A stretch of DNA of 64,000 bases from Pedobacter sp. Bi126 (GTDB lineage: Bacteria; Bacteroidota; Bacteroidia; Sphingobacteriales; Sphingobacteriaceae). The translations under genes and the position numbers were made by a program. Positions 28,376-38,444 of the stretch are shown here, piece after piece (positions within the stretch are counted from its first letter, which is position 1; each line of letters begins with the position of its first letter). A model generated the notes under the pieces. It did not search any database. It had not been told where the DNA came from and worked only from the letters and a program-made list of their open reading frames with translations. The stretch is taken from NCBI RefSeq assembly GCF_918698245.1, contig NZ_CAKKMS010000009.1, positions 121,454 through 185,453 of the forward strand, written 5' to 3'.

Positions 28376-28702
28376 ATGAATTGGATTTTATTAGCAATCG
28401 CCGGCCTATGCGAAGTCGCTTTTGCGTCATGTTTAGGCAAGGCAAGGGAAGCGACCGGAAGCGCTGTTTATCTATGGTACCTTGGCTTTTTTATAACCAT
28501 GTCTCTTAGTATGCTTTTATTAATGAAAGTTACACAGACTATGCCTATTGGAACTGCCTATGCTGTTTGGACAGGTATTGGCGCTGTAGGTACAGTAGTG
28601 GTTGGCATCCTTGTGTTTAAAGATCCAGCTACTTTCTGGCGCCTCTTTTTTCTGAGTACATTGGTGATATCACTGATTGGACTTAAACTCGTAGCGGAAT
28701 AG
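28376..28702 (+). CDS. sugE: Small multidrug resistance family exporter, SugE/Gdx type
   Basis: 108 residues and four transmembrane helices, the full length of the family. The membrane-embedded essential glutamate is Glu13 in LCEVAFA. The signature PIGTAYAVWTGIGAVGTVVVG is closest to the SugE/Gdx branch, which exports guanidinium in exchange for protons, rather than to the EmrE drug exporters. It works as an inner-membrane dimer. It lies 105 bp after the NmrA-like gene with its own -7 box, so it is probably transcribed separately. Its presence between the two loci looks incidental. Confidence 0.9.
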   Translation: MNWILLAIAGLCEVAFASCLGKAREATGSAVYLWYLGFFITMSLSMLLLMKVTQTMPIGTAYAVWTGIGAVGTVVVGILVFKDPATFWRLFFLSTLVISLIGLKLVAE

Positions 28703-29329
28703 TTTTGCAGTCTTTATTTAGGTCAGGGTCTTGCATTCAAATTTGTTTTTATTGAAGCATGACTCGACCTAACTCAGTGTTAACTGGATTACCAGCTTGA
28801 GCAAGATCATTTTACAGGCATAAGCTCTTTTTAAATGCAGTATAGTGTCTGAATTTTTAAAGATTGATCTTTTTTTTATTGTATTGTTTTGGTAGTCAAT
28901 TACTTATAGTGTTTTTTTTGATCTGAAATAATGAGCTTTTACTATGTGCGAAATCAGGCCCAACCACTGAAAAAGATCATTTAATATGCTAAATATAGAA
29001 CCTTATTCAAGGGTCGGATTAGAAATAGTTGAACAATTAAAGAGAATTATTTTCAATCCGATATCACGTCACAAACATTTGCTGATATCGTTTTTCTGTC
29101 GCCATTGTGTTTAGCGTCGCTCATTTAAGTAGCAGACCGGCAGCAGCTATCTAATGTATTTACCATGGATGAGGCTACGCAGGACCATTTAGGTTACGCT
29201 TCAGACAAGACTTCGGAATTCGACCGAGGCAATTCTTCCATGAGCCTAATGTGTTTATCCTACAAAGACCTCGCTTTTGCTGGCATATACGCGACAAGAG
29301 GTCTTAAATTTCGGCTAAAAATTCATTTT
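28703..29329. other. Gene-free stretch before locus 2
   Basis: About 630 bases with no convincing gene. A 58-codon frame (29165-29341) exists but ends inside the first HTCS repeat and has no recognisable content. The region has several T-runs (around 28868-28877 and 28911-28919) but no clear stem-loop. It separates the SMR gene from the promoter of GH97. Confidence 0.5.
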
Positions 29330-29405
29330 GTACAAAACTGAACCATTTCTGTACAAAACCGAACCCTTCGGGTAGGCAGTTTAGCTAGTTTTGGACTCAC
29401 CAAAT
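29330..29405 (+). promoter_or_regulatory. HTCS-type promoter, site 1 (GH97 operon)
   Basis: Repeat 1 GTACAAAACTGAACC (29330-29344) and repeat 2 GTACAAAACCGAACC (29351-29365) start 21 bp apart. After 20 bp comes the -7 box TAGTTTTG (29386-29393), then 4 bp, then CACCAAAT (29398-29405), where transcription should begin. There is no TTTG -33 element; repeat 2 lies close to where it would be, as expected for an activator-dependent promoter. The same layout recurs at three other places in locus 2. Confidence 0.85.
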
Positions 29406-29424
29406 ACAATAGCTACAAATTATT

Positions 29425-29532
29425 ATGAGATCGATCGGCGAACATTTTCGCATACTGTTGGAAATTCTCCAATACCACAAACAGCATCCAATTAAACCAC
29501 TGCCGGGTCAGGAGAAATCAACACTTAAATAA
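29425..29532 (+). CDS. 35-codon leader ORF before GH97
   Basis: ATG 29425 opens a frame of 35 residues (starts MRSIGEHFRILLEILQ, ends STLK) that stops 11 bp before the GH97 start. It begins 20 bp after the predicted transcription-start motif. No family is recognised. Leader ORFs also follow the promoters of SusC-2 and SusC-3 but without obvious sequence similarity, so position rather than product may matter. It may be untranslated. Confidence 0.35.
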   Translation: MRSIGEHFRILLEILQYHKQHPIKPLPGQEKSTLK

Positions 29533-29543
29533 CAGTATAACTG

Positions 29544-31538
29544 ATGAAACAAAAAATACTACGCCTATTCCTTTTAACGTTCCTAACTATCCCCGCAATC
29601 GCCCAAAAGAGGCTTAGTGTTACTTCGCCCGATGGGCGGTTGCAAGTGGGTGTTCTCCTTACTGATACTATTGGCTATCAGCTGTTTCACGATGGCAAAC
29701 TGATACTGAGTGCTAACGCCATTGCCATGAAACTGGGTAATGGAAACGCCTTTGGGATCAGATCCCAATTGAAGCAGGCCAAAACCACGCTTGTTAAAGA
29801 AAAAATTGACGCACACTTTTACAAAAGAAGCCGGATAAATGATGAATATTCGGAATTAACACTTGATTTCAAAGAAGATTTCAAATTGATTTTTAGGGTT
29901 TATAATGAGGGAATGGCCTATCGTTTTGTATCCAATGGTAAAAAAGACTTCATCGTAAATGAAGAACTGGCATCGTTCCGATTTCCTAAAGATTACAAAG
30001 CCTACATTCCGTATGTAAAAACAAAGGAGAAGACGCTCGAAGGACAATATTTCAACTCATTTGAAAACACATACGACTACAGTCTTCTAAGTGAAATGAA
30101 CAGGGATAAACTGGCTTTTTCTCCGTTGGTGGTAGAACTTGATGGCGGGAAGAAAGTATGTTTAGCCGAGGCAGATCTGCAAAGCTATCCTGGTATGTAT
30201 CTTTATAATCCTGGTGGCACCACCACCCTAGAAGCAAACTTTGCACCTTATCCCAAATCTACAAAACAGGGTGGCCATAACCAGCTGCAGCAAATTGTAA
30301 GTTCCCGTCAGCCTTATCTGGCTAAAAGCAAGGCAGAAACAAAGTTTCCCTGGCGTATTGCTATCGTAACTACAACTGATAAAGCATTGGCCGATAATGA
30401 TATGGTTTATAAACTGGCTGAACCCAGCAGGTTAAAAGATGTGTCATGGATAAAACCAGGAAAAGTAGCCTGGGAATGGTGGAACAATTGGGGCATCAGC
30501 AAAGTAGACTTTGTTGCAGGGGTAAATAACCAAACCTATAAAGCCTATATTGATTTTGCATCCAAAAACGGAATTGAATATGTTATTCTCGACGAAGGCT
30601 GGGCGGTAAACCTTAAAGCCAGTTTATTCGAGGTTGTACCCGAAATTAACCTGAAGGAGCTTGTTGCCTATGGAAAATCTAAAAATGTAGACCTGATTCT
30701 TTGGGCTGGATACTACGCTTTTGAGCGAGACCTGGAAAAAGTGTGTAAACATTATTCGCAACTGGGGATAAAAGGTTTCAAGATCGATTTTATGGATCGT
30801 GATGATCAGGAGATGGTTGATTTTCATTACCGGGCGGCAGAAACAGCTGCTAAATATAAACTGCTTGTTGATTTTCACGGAACCTATAAACCAACAGGTC
30901 TGAACCGCACTTTCCCGAATGTAATCAACTACGAAGCGGTGAACGGCCTTGAGCAAATGAAATGGACCGGACCTGAAATGGATATGGTTACCTATGATGT
31001 TACCATGCCCTTTATCAGGATGGTTGCAGGGCCTGTTGATTATACCCAGGGTGCCATGCGTAATGCAACCAAACGAAGCCATAGGGGAATAAATGATGAA
31101 CCGATGAGCCAGGGAACCCGCTGTAGGCAACTGGCTGAATATGTGGTATTCGAATCGCCTTTGAATATGCTTTGTGATAGCCCCGATAATTATGAAAGGG
31201 AGCAGGAATGCACTGACTTCATCAGCGCAATCCCCACAGTATGGGATAATACCATCGTGCTTAATGGTGAGATTGGAAAGTATATTACCACCGCACGCAA
31301 AAAGGGCGATACCTGGTATTTGGGATCGTTAACCAACTGGGATGCCCGTAAGCTGGAACTTGATCTCAGCTTCCTTGGTACAGGAGATTATGTTGCAGAG
31401 ATTTATCGTGATGGCGTAAACGCCGATAAAATCGCATCCGATTATAGAAAAGAGCGGATCACTATTCCTGCCAATCGCAAACTATCCATTACCATGGCCC
31501 AGGGTGGTGGCTTCGCTATGAAAATCGTTAAAAAGTAA
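29544..31538 (+). CDS. GH97 glycosidase, retaining alpha-galactosidase type
   Basis: 664 residues with signal peptide ending IPAIAQ. An N-terminal super-beta-sandwich (about 22-280) is followed by a (beta/alpha)8 barrel and a C-terminal beta domain, the standard GH97 plan. The catalytic region reads GFKIDFMDRDDQ with Asp415 as nucleophile and Glu470 (VNGLE) as candidate acid/base. These are the positions I recall for the retaining alpha-galactosidase BtGH97b, and unlike the inverting SusB type, which uses glutamates as base. It should release terminal alpha-galactose in the periplasm. It is the first enzyme of locus 2, under HTCS site 1, 12 bp upstream of the GH2 gene. Confidence 0.93.
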   Translation: MKQKILRLFLLTFLTIPAIAQKRLSVTSPDGRLQVGVLLTDTIGYQLFHDGKLILSANAIAMKLGNGNAFGIRSQLKQAKTTLVKEKIDAHFYKRSRINDEYSELTLDFKEDFKLIFRVYNEGMAYRFVSNGKKDFIVNEELASFRFPKDYKAYIPYVKTKEKTLEGQYFNSFENTYDYSLLSEMNRDKLAFSPLVVELDGGKKVCLAEADLQSYPGMYLYNPGGTTTLEANFAPYPKSTKQGGHNQLQQIVSSRQPYLAKSKAETKFPWRIAIVTTTDKALADNDMVYKLAEPSRLKDVSWIKPGKVAWEWWNNWGISKVDFVAGVNNQTYKAYIDFASKNGIEYVILDEGWAVNLKASLFEVVPEINLKELVAYGKSKNVDLILWAGYYAFERDLEKVCKHYSQLGIKGFKIDFMDRDDQEMVDFHYRAAETAAKYKLLVDFHGTYKPTGLNRTFPNVINYEAVNGLEQMKWTGPEMDMVTYDVTMPFIRMVAGPVDYTQGAMRNATKRSHRGINDEPMSQGTRCRQLAEYVVFESPLNMLCDSPDNYEREQECTDFISAIPTVWDNTIVLNGEIGKYITTARKKGDTWYLGSLTNWDARKLELDLSFLGTGDYVAEIYRDGVNADKIASDYRKERITIPANRKLSITMAQGGGFAMKIVKK

Positions 31539-31550
31539 ACAAATAATTTT

Positions 31551-33341
31551 ATGAAGCTAAGCAAAACCATTTTTTCTTTGCTAATACTGCCGTGCTGCTT
31601 GCTGTCGAACATTTTTGCACAGGATATTTTGGTCAATGTATATGGAAGAAAAATGCAATCTCTTAATGGGAAATGGGATGCCATTGTAGATCAATATGAT
31701 CAGGGGAGAAAGAACAAAATTTACCTGAATAAAAAGCCTGTTAGCAAAACAGATTTTTATGAATATTCCTTTGATGGCGGCTTAAAACTAAATGTACCAT
31801 CTGATTGGAACAGCCAGTTGCCGGAACTGAAGTACTACGAAGGCACCGTTTGGTATGCAAAACATTTTGATGTACCTAAAGCGCAAAATGGACGCTTATT
31901 TATTTATTTCGCAGCGGTAAGTTATCGCTGTAAGGTATACCTCAATGGAAAAGAAATTGCTGAGCATGAAGGCGGCTTTACGCCTTTTCAGGTGGAGGTT
32001 ACGGACTTGGTCAAGAACTCGGATAACTTTTTAGCCCTCGAGGTAAATAATACCCGGACTACTGATGCCATTCCTGCAAAATCGTTCGATTGGTGGAATT
32101 ATGGAGGCATTACGCGTGATGTGATGCTGGTATCAACACCCAAAGTTTATATCCAAGATTATTTTATTCAGCTGGATAAACACCGTAACAATCAAATCAA
32201 TGCAGCGGTTAAAGTTGCTGGTAGCCAGGTAAATGTAGCGGTAACTGTCGAAATTCCCGAGTTGAAAATTAAACGAAAGCTGGTTACAGATCAGCAGGGA
32301 ATCGCCAGGGCTACAATCAACAATATAAAACAGCTGCAGCGCTGGTCGCCAGAGTCGCCCAAGCTTTATAGCATACGCGTATCTACTGCCGAAGATGTGG
32401 TAAACGAAATGATCGGTTTTAGAAACCTGGCTGTAAAAGGAACCGAGATTTACCTCAATGATAAGCCGGTTTTTTTAAAATCCATCAGCTTTCACGAAGA
32501 GATTCCACAGCGAAAAGGTCGCGCTTTTTCTGAGGCCGATGCCGTGATGCTTTTGTCTGAAGCGAAGGCATTGGGTTGTAACATGATCCGTTTGGCACAT
32601 TATCCTCAAAATGAATATACGGTACGTGCGGCCGAAAAAATGGGCTTTTTGTTATGGGAAGAAACACCAATCTGGCAGGGAATTGATTTTGAAAATCAGG
32701 AAACCAGAAAAAAGGCAGGAGCCATGATAAAGGAAATGGTGATGCGGGATAAAAACCGGTGTGCGCTCTCATTTTGGGGCATGGCAAATGAAACACAGCC
32801 CTCAAAAGCCAGAAATGAATTCTTGAAATACCTGATCAAATGTTCAAAGGAGATTGATAGTACTCGTTTAATCACAGCTGCATTCGATTTAGTGAAGTTT
32901 GATCGCAACAGGCAATGTTTTGTTATGGATGATCCTTTCATTAAGGAATTAGATGTGGTAGCCATTAATAAATACATGGGCTGGTATCATCCCTGGCCAG
33001 TTACACCCGATAAGGCCATTTGGGATGTAGCCAGAAACCAGCCTTTAATCATCTCCGAATTTGGCGCAGAAGCCTTGTACGGTAAAACCGGAGACGCTGA
33101 TGTAGCGAGCTCATGGAGTGAAGATTATCAGGCCCAGCTGTATAAAGACAATCTGGAGATGTTTAAACACATTCCAAACCTGCGGGGAATTTCTCCCTGG
33201 GTATTGTTCGATTTTCGATCACCTTTCCGTTTCCATCCTACTTACCAGGATGGCTGGAATAGAAAGGGCCTTGTTTCAGATCAGGGATTCCGCAAAAAAG
33301 CCTGGTATATCGTAGCAGATTATTACAAAAACATTAAGTAA
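31551..33341 (+). CDS. GH2 glycosidase, probable beta-glucuronidase
   Basis: 596 residues with signal peptide ending NIFAQ. It has the three core GH2 domains only: jelly roll (LKYYEGTVWYAKHF, WWNYGGITRDV), immunoglobulin-like linker, and barrel. The acid/base is Glu414 in WGMANET and the nucleophile Glu503 in IISEFGAEA. The beta-glucuronidase NxK motif is present near the C-terminus (Asn570-Arg571-Lys572 in DGWNRKGL), as is INKYMGWY; both favour a glucuronic acid substrate over galactose. It is 12 bp after GH97 and probably cotranscribed. It would remove terminal beta-glucuronate from oligosaccharides in the periplasm. Galactosidase activity cannot be fully excluded. Confidence 0.88.
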   Translation: MKLSKTIFSLLILPCCLLSNIFAQDILVNVYGRKMQSLNGKWDAIVDQYDQGRKNKIYLNKKPVSKTDFYEYSFDGGLKLNVPSDWNSQLPELKYYEGTVWYAKHFDVPKAQNGRLFIYFAAVSYRCKVYLNGKEIAEHEGGFTPFQVEVTDLVKNSDNFLALEVNNTRTTDAIPAKSFDWWNYGGITRDVMLVSTPKVYIQDYFIQLDKHRNNQINAAVKVAGSQVNVAVTVEIPELKIKRKLVTDQQGIARATINNIKQLQRWSPESPKLYSIRVSTAEDVVNEMIGFRNLAVKGTEIYLNDKPVFLKSISFHEEIPQRKGRAFSEADAVMLLSEAKALGCNMIRLAHYPQNEYTVRAAEKMGFLLWEETPIWQGIDFENQETRKKAGAMIKEMVMRDKNRCALSFWGMANETQPSKARNEFLKYLIKCSKEIDSTRLITAAFDLVKFDRNRQCFVMDDPFIKELDVVAINKYMGWYHPWPVTPDKAIWDVARNQPLIISEFGAEALYGKTGDADVASSWSEDYQAQLYKDNLEMFKHIPNLRGISPWVLFDFRSPFRFHPTYQDGWNRKGLVSDQGFRKKAWYIVADYYKNIK

Positions 33342-33464
33342 ACATTTATATGAGGGATATTTTTTAAGTCTTCAGAACTACTTAAAGCAGAAAAATATGC
33401 ACCCTAGTAAGTAACCCTTATTTCGCTAAAATTATTATAACAATTGCCCTTTAGTGCCTCCTTT

Positions 33465-33554
33465 GTACAAAAACAAACCATTTCCGTACAAAAACGAACC
33501 CTTTGGAATGGGCTTTAGCGGTAGTTTTGTACTAACCAGATATCACAACCAAAT
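33465..33554 (+). promoter_or_regulatory. HTCS-type promoter, site 2 (SusC-2 operon)
   Basis: Repeats GTACAAAAACAAACC (33465-33479) and GTACAAAAACGAACC (33486-33500) are 21 bp apart. A 21-bp gap leads to TAGTTTTG (33522-33529), then 4 bp, then AACCAGAT (33534-33541). A second AACCAAAT follows at 33547-33554. The layout is the same as site 1. It shows that the SusC-2 transcript starts independently of GH97/GH2. Confidence 0.85.
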
Positions 33555-33557
33555 AAT

Positions 33558-33653
33558 ATGAGCATTCAACAGATCATTGATTTTCGGGCCGTTGTCATTT
33601 CCGCCAAGCCTGAGCAAAACATCAAAGTTGCCAGCAAATCATCAGGCCCATGA
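33558..33653 (+). CDS. 31-codon leader ORF before SusC-2
   Basis: ATG 33558, directly after the AACCAAAT motif, opens a 31-residue frame (MSIQQIIDFRAVVISAKPEQ, ending SSGP) that stops 81 bp before the SusC-2 start. No family is recognised and it does not resemble the other leader ORFs in sequence. Its regular position near the 5' end of the transcript is the only support. Confidence 0.3.
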   Translation: MSIQQIIDFRAVVISAKPEQNIKVASKSSGP

Positions 33654-33734
33654 TAAACATCCAATCTCTTCAAGCTCATGCCTACCGGGAGCAAAAAAAA
33701 TAATAATCCGAATACTAACCATATATAATTCTAC

Positions 33735-36728
33735 ATGATAAAAAAAATACGAATCAGGCTCCAGGGCCATATTATAATGCTTGTGCTGATTTTATTGATG
33801 ATAAACATCGGTTATGCGCAGGACCTGAAAAAAATAACCGGTAAAGTTACCGATGAGAAGGGCGAGGTACTCGTTGGGGTTTCCGTAAGGGTTAAAGGAA
33901 GCAATACGGGTACTTCGACTGATAAAGACGGAAATTATATCTTGCAGGCACCACCTGCTGCTATTCTGGTATTTTCTTATGTTGGTTTTAGCAACCAGGA
34001 AGCAAGTGTAAATGCCTCAGGGATCGTTAATGTTAAAATGGCTGGCGATAAACAGCTGGATGAAGTGGTCGTTGTGGGCTATGGTACCGCCAAGAAAAAA
34101 GACCTGACCGGAGGGCTGGCTGTAGTAGGAAAGGAGCAGATTAATATGGTTTCTACGCCGAATCTCATGGATCGTTTGGTTGGTCAGGTAGCAGGTTTTA
34201 ATATCACAACAGGAAATGCTGCTCCAGGTCAGGACCAGGCTTTACTGATCCGTGGAGAAAACTCATTATCGGCCAATAACTCACCGCTAATTGTTTTGGA
34301 CGGTATACCTTATAGCGGATCTTTGGTAGACCTTGATCCCAATAATATCGAAAACCTGACCATTTTAAAAGATGCATCGGCAGTGGCCATTTATGGTGCC
34401 CGTGGATCTAATGGTGTCATCCTGATCCAGACCAAAAGAGGGATGCTGGGTAAAGCGCAGGTTGCCTATCGCGGGCAATTGGGCTTTGCTGAGCCAATGC
34501 AACGGATTGATGTAATGGGACCAAATGAATTTATCCGTTTGAAACAGGATATCGGTCGTTTAAAATCAGGGTACACCGGCGACCAGCTCGATCCTATTGC
34601 CGGAAATATCATGAGTGTAACAGAGCGGGAGAACTATAAAAATGGCATTACTCATAACTGGCAAGACTATATCTTTAAAAGGGGAATAACGATGGACCAT
34701 CAGTTAAGTATCTCCGGTGGCACACAAAACACCAAGTACATGGCGGCAGCTTCTTCGCTCAGTCAGGAAGGGGTAGTTTATAATTCGAAGCTTTCGAGAC
34801 TGAATGTTACTGCCAATATCGACCAGACTTTTAATAATTGGTTAACTGTTGGCCTTGGTACCCAGTTTTCGCAAAGAAATGATGGAGGCGTTACCCCGAA
34901 TATTGAACACGCCATCAAAATGAGCCCTTATGGTAAATATATAGATGCTGCGGGTTATTATGTTCCCGAGCCGATGGAGTCTTCGCTCATTGTTAACCCC
35001 ATGCGTAATGTGAATGCAGACCAGGATAGAATAAACCGTAGCTTTTTTCTAAGTGGTTATGCTGATATTAAGTTGCCCTTGAAAGGACTTTCTGCACGCT
35101 CGAATTTCGGTTACAACTACAGGAGCAGCTTTGCAGGCACCTATTACGGAAGAGATACCTTTGACGGTCGTGAACAGGCCGGTTTAGTTGGCGGTAGGGC
35201 ATCTATCAATAATGGACATTATAACGATTATACCTGGGAAAACGTACTGAAGTACGAACGCACCCTCGGCGATCACCGTTTTGATGCTACAGGCTTATTT
35301 AGTATGCAACAAACCAAAAGCGTTGGTTCATCACAGAGTGGCGAGGGCTTTGTAACCGATAACACCAGTTATTACATGATGAGTACTGCGGCACGCAACC
35401 TCACCATGTCATCAAATTTATCAGAAACAGCACTTTTATCTTATATGGGGCGGATCAATTATGGCTATAAAGGGAAATACATCGTAACCTTTACTGGCCG
35501 CTCGGATGGTGCTTCCGTATTTGGTGAAAATAATAAATATGCTTTTTTCCCATCAGCTGCCCTGGCATGGAATATCGGTGAGGAAAGTTTTATTAAAGAT
35601 AAGTTAAACTGGGTCGATTTACTCAAACTAAGGGTTTCCTATGGTGCTAATGGTAATCAGGCCATCACGGCTTACCGAACATTAGATCGCCTTTACTCGA
35701 GCGTAAAATACATCTGGGGTGATGGTGGTACGGCCGTAAATACCGCTTACCTTGCTGGTGATGGCGTTGGTAATCCCAATCTGAAATGGGAAACAACTTA
35801 TACCACAAACGTTGGTCTGGATTTTCAATTGTTTAAAAACCGTTTAAGCGGTACAATTGATGCCTACCTGTCTAGAACCAAAGACTTACTGATGACCCGT
35901 ACCGTTCCGATTATGAACGGTTACAGTAGAATCTGGGATAATATCGGCCAAACCCAGAATAAAGGATTAGAGATTACCTTAAACTCGCTCAATATTGATG
36001 CTAAAAACTTTAAATGGAATTCGACAGCTGTTTTCTCCTTAGACCGAGATAAAATTGTAGAACTCAGGGGCGATGGGCTTGATGATGTAAATAACAGTTG
36101 GTTTATTGGTAAACCGCTGCGGGTTTTTTACGATTATAATATGGTTGGCATTTGGCAAAAAGGTGAAAACTATACCGTTCAGCAAGGTGCAGCAGCAGGC
36201 GCTGCCAAGCTAGAAGATGTGGATGGTAATGGGCTCATCGATTCTAAAGACCGCAAAGTTATTGGCTCTAAGATGCCAAGGTATACCGCCTCGTTAAGCA
36301 ACAGGGTAAGCTACAAAAACTTTTACCTGTCGGCATTGGTAACCGGGGTATTTGGCGTTTGGCGCGATGATAATATGGCCAATATCAGTTCGTGGACTTT
36401 CGGAATAACCAATTATGTACACAATGCCAATTACTGGACGCCAGAAAATCCGGAAGCAACTATTGTTTCGCCGGGATACAACAATAATTTCGGGCATGGC
36501 TACTATAAAAAAGTTTCTTATGTACAGGTAAAAAATATCACCCTTGGGTATCGAATAGCACAACAATTGGCCAAAAAGCTTGGTGTAAATGGTATTGATG
36601 TTAACGTAAGTGTTAACAACCTAAATACAATTTCGAACATCAGGCAGGTGCTTAACTATGATAATACCTGGATGGCCTCATATCCAACTGCCCGGTCTTA
36701 TATGTTCGGTTTAAACGTAAATTTCTAA
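33735..36728 (+). CDS. SusC-like TonB-dependent glycan transporter (SusC-2)
   Basis: 997 residues. The signal peptide ends NIGYAQ, then a carboxypeptidase-regulatory-like domain (KKITGKVTDEKGEVLVGVSV), the linker DEVVVVGYGTAKKKDLTGG, a plug with the SusC signature DASAVAIYGARGSNGVI, and the barrel ending FGLNVNF. It works with SusD-2, 13 bp downstream, as the outer-membrane import pair of the first half of locus 2. The start block CTAACCATATAT-N8-ATGATAAAAAAA is nearly identical to that of SusC-3. Expression should follow HTCS site 2. Confidence 0.96.
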   Translation: MIKKIRIRLQGHIIMLVLILLMINIGYAQDLKKITGKVTDEKGEVLVGVSVRVKGSNTGTSTDKDGNYILQAPPAAILVFSYVGFSNQEASVNASGIVNVKMAGDKQLDEVVVVGYGTAKKKDLTGGLAVVGKEQINMVSTPNLMDRLVGQVAGFNITTGNAAPGQDQALLIRGENSLSANNSPLIVLDGIPYSGSLVDLDPNNIENLTILKDASAVAIYGARGSNGVILIQTKRGMLGKAQVAYRGQLGFAEPMQRIDVMGPNEFIRLKQDIGRLKSGYTGDQLDPIAGNIMSVTERENYKNGITHNWQDYIFKRGITMDHQLSISGGTQNTKYMAAASSLSQEGVVYNSKLSRLNVTANIDQTFNNWLTVGLGTQFSQRNDGGVTPNIEHAIKMSPYGKYIDAAGYYVPEPMESSLIVNPMRNVNADQDRINRSFFLSGYADIKLPLKGLSARSNFGYNYRSSFAGTYYGRDTFDGREQAGLVGGRASINNGHYNDYTWENVLKYERTLGDHRFDATGLFSMQQTKSVGSSQSGEGFVTDNTSYYMMSTAARNLTMSSNLSETALLSYMGRINYGYKGKYIVTFTGRSDGASVFGENNKYAFFPSAALAWNIGEESFIKDKLNWVDLLKLRVSYGANGNQAITAYRTLDRLYSSVKYIWGDGGTAVNTAYLAGDGVGNPNLKWETTYTTNVGLDFQLFKNRLSGTIDAYLSRTKDLLMTRTVPIMNGYSRIWDNIGQTQNKGLEITLNSLNIDAKNFKWNSTAVFSLDRDKIVELRGDGLDDVNNSWFIGKPLRVFYDYNMVGIWQKGENYTVQQGAAAGAAKLEDVDGNGLIDSKDRKVIGSKMPRYTASLSNRVSYKNFYLSALVTGVFGVWRDDNMANISSWTFGITNYVHNANYWTPENPEATIVSPGYNNNFGHGYYKKVSYVQVKNITLGYRIAQQLAKKLGVNGIDVNVSVNNLNTISNIRQVLNYDNTWMASYPTARSYMFGLNVNF

Positions 36729-36741
36729 CGCTTTTTATCAC

Positions 36742-38388
36742 ATGAAAAAAATTATAAAAACAGGATTGGCACTCATCATATTGTTTTCGGCAATGGGGTG
36801 TAAAAAATTTCTGGTAGAAGATTTGAAAACAGAGTTGGCACCAACCAATACTTATACCAGTACCTATGGTTTTGAAGTAGGAAGTGCCGGATTATACGCC
36901 CTTACCCGCTCTGAATACAACACTTTTGGCGAAGGTGGAGCTTATATCCACAATGGAGCATGCCCTTACGAGGCTTTACAGGCTGCAACAGATATTGCTG
37001 ATGTCATCAACAGCGATGCATCACTGCTGCCTTTTGCAAATCTTACGTTAAACTCATCAGAAAGGTTTGTTGGCACTTACTGGAACTGGGCATACAGTAT
37101 TATCTCATCGGCCAATTTAATGCTTATCTATTCGGAAAAAAATACCAATTGGGATTCACCTTCCGATAAGGAACGTTTTCAGGCAGAGGCCAGATTTTTC
37201 CGCGCATATGCTTATCGCACCTTAGTATATTTATATGGAGACGTACCCTATGTAGAAACCATTTTATACGATTTTAAACTCAATTTTACCCGTACCCCAA
37301 AAGCAGAGGTATTGGGGCATATTATTGACGATTTGACTTTTGCCAGCCAGCACTTACCTGCAAATCCAGATCAGGTAAAGGACGGGAAGCTTACCAAATG
37401 GGCTGCTTACCATCTACTGAGCGAAATGCACCTGCTGAACAAAGCCTATGTACCTGCTGAGCAAGCTGCACTCGCGGTAATCAACAGTGGCTATTATGGT
37501 TTAATGAAAACACGATTTGGCGTAAATAAAGATAAGGCTGGAGATGTTTTCAGTGATCTTTTCCTGGAGAATAACCAGAACAGGTTAAAAAACGCAAACC
37601 GGGAAAGTATCTGGGTTTTGCAGTTCGAATTTAATACTGTAGGTGGTGGTACCAATTCAGACGATTGGAGCCGCAGGGCCTGGAGTCCAAATTATTCTAC
37701 CATGACGGGTTTCGTTTTAGCAGATACCCTGGGTGGAAGGGGCCTGGCACAGCTCACTCCGATGAAGTGGTGGGTTGGAACCGCAGGCACAAATGCTACA
37801 GGTAATGTTCCAGGGATTTTTGAAGCAACGGATATCCGTAATTCCAATTATAACATCAAACGCAACTGGTACTATAATAACCCCGGCGAAACCTCATTAT
37901 ATGGCAAAAAAGCAAATATTACCGAACAAACCTGGTTTTCTACCAAAAGTTTATTTCCGGCAATTACTAAGTTTTTTTACGGACGGGCAGAAAACCTTGG
38001 CCTAACCGGAAGTTATAAAGACCGGGTGAAATTTAGACTGGCAGAAACCTATCTGCTGCTCGCAGAAGCTTATTTAGGACAAGGAAACCTGGCGAAAGCC
38101 GCCGACGCAGTAAATGAGGTGCGTAAACGTGCCGGTGCCTCGGTAGTAGGCGCAGGCCAGATGACCATGGATTTTCTCCTCGATGAACGCATCAGGGAAC
38201 TGGTGGGAGAGGAAAGCCGACGTTTTACATTAGTACGTACCAATAAGCTGGTAGATCGGGTGAAACTTTATAATACGGCCATCAAAGGCAAAATTATGGA
38301 TTATCACGCCCTGTGGCCAATTCCACAATCGATTATTGATGCAAACCGTGATGCGGTATTTCCTCAAAATCCAGGCTACGGTAAGTAG
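36742..38388 (+). CDS. SusD/RagB-like glycan-binding lipoprotein (SusD-2)
   Basis: 548 residues with lipobox FSAMGC (Cys20). The TPR region includes AEARFFRAYAYRTLVYLYGDVPYV, and the C-terminal signature is DERIRELVGEESRRFTLVRT, a RagB/SusD variant with Val-Gly-Glu where most members have alanine-phenylalanine. It ends with FPQNPGYGK. It is the surface lid of SusC-2 and should bind the same oligosaccharide. A 42-bp gap leads to the open frame of the SusE-like gene. Confidence 0.95.
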   Translation: MKKIIKTGLALIILFSAMGCKKFLVEDLKTELAPTNTYTSTYGFEVGSAGLYALTRSEYNTFGEGGAYIHNGACPYEALQAATDIADVINSDASLLPFANLTLNSSERFVGTYWNWAYSIISSANLMLIYSEKNTNWDSPSDKERFQAEARFFRAYAYRTLVYLYGDVPYVETILYDFKLNFTRTPKAEVLGHIIDDLTFASQHLPANPDQVKDGKLTKWAAYHLLSEMHLLNKAYVPAEQAALAVINSGYYGLMKTRFGVNKDKAGDVFSDLFLENNQNRLKNANRESIWVLQFEFNTVGGGTNSDDWSRRAWSPNYSTMTGFVLADTLGGRGLAQLTPMKWWVGTAGTNATGNVPGIFEATDIRNSNYNIKRNWYYNNPGETSLYGKKANITEQTWFSTKSLFPAITKFFYGRAENLGLTGSYKDRVKFRLAETYLLLAEAYLGQGNLAKAADAVNEVRKRAGASVVGAGQMTMDFLLDERIRELVGEESRRFTLVRTNKLVDRVKLYNTAIKGKIMDYHALWPIPQSIIDANRDAVFPQNPGYGK

Positions 38389-38444
38389 TGCTGAGCGTGC
38401 TAAAATAGAACAAAGTTAAATGAATACTTATGCTATTATATCAG

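Noticed and set aside
29165..29341. 58-codon frame in the gap before locus 2
   Set aside because: It ends inside repeat 1 of HTCS site 1, has no recognisable domain or upstream promoter, and the region is otherwise stop-rich.
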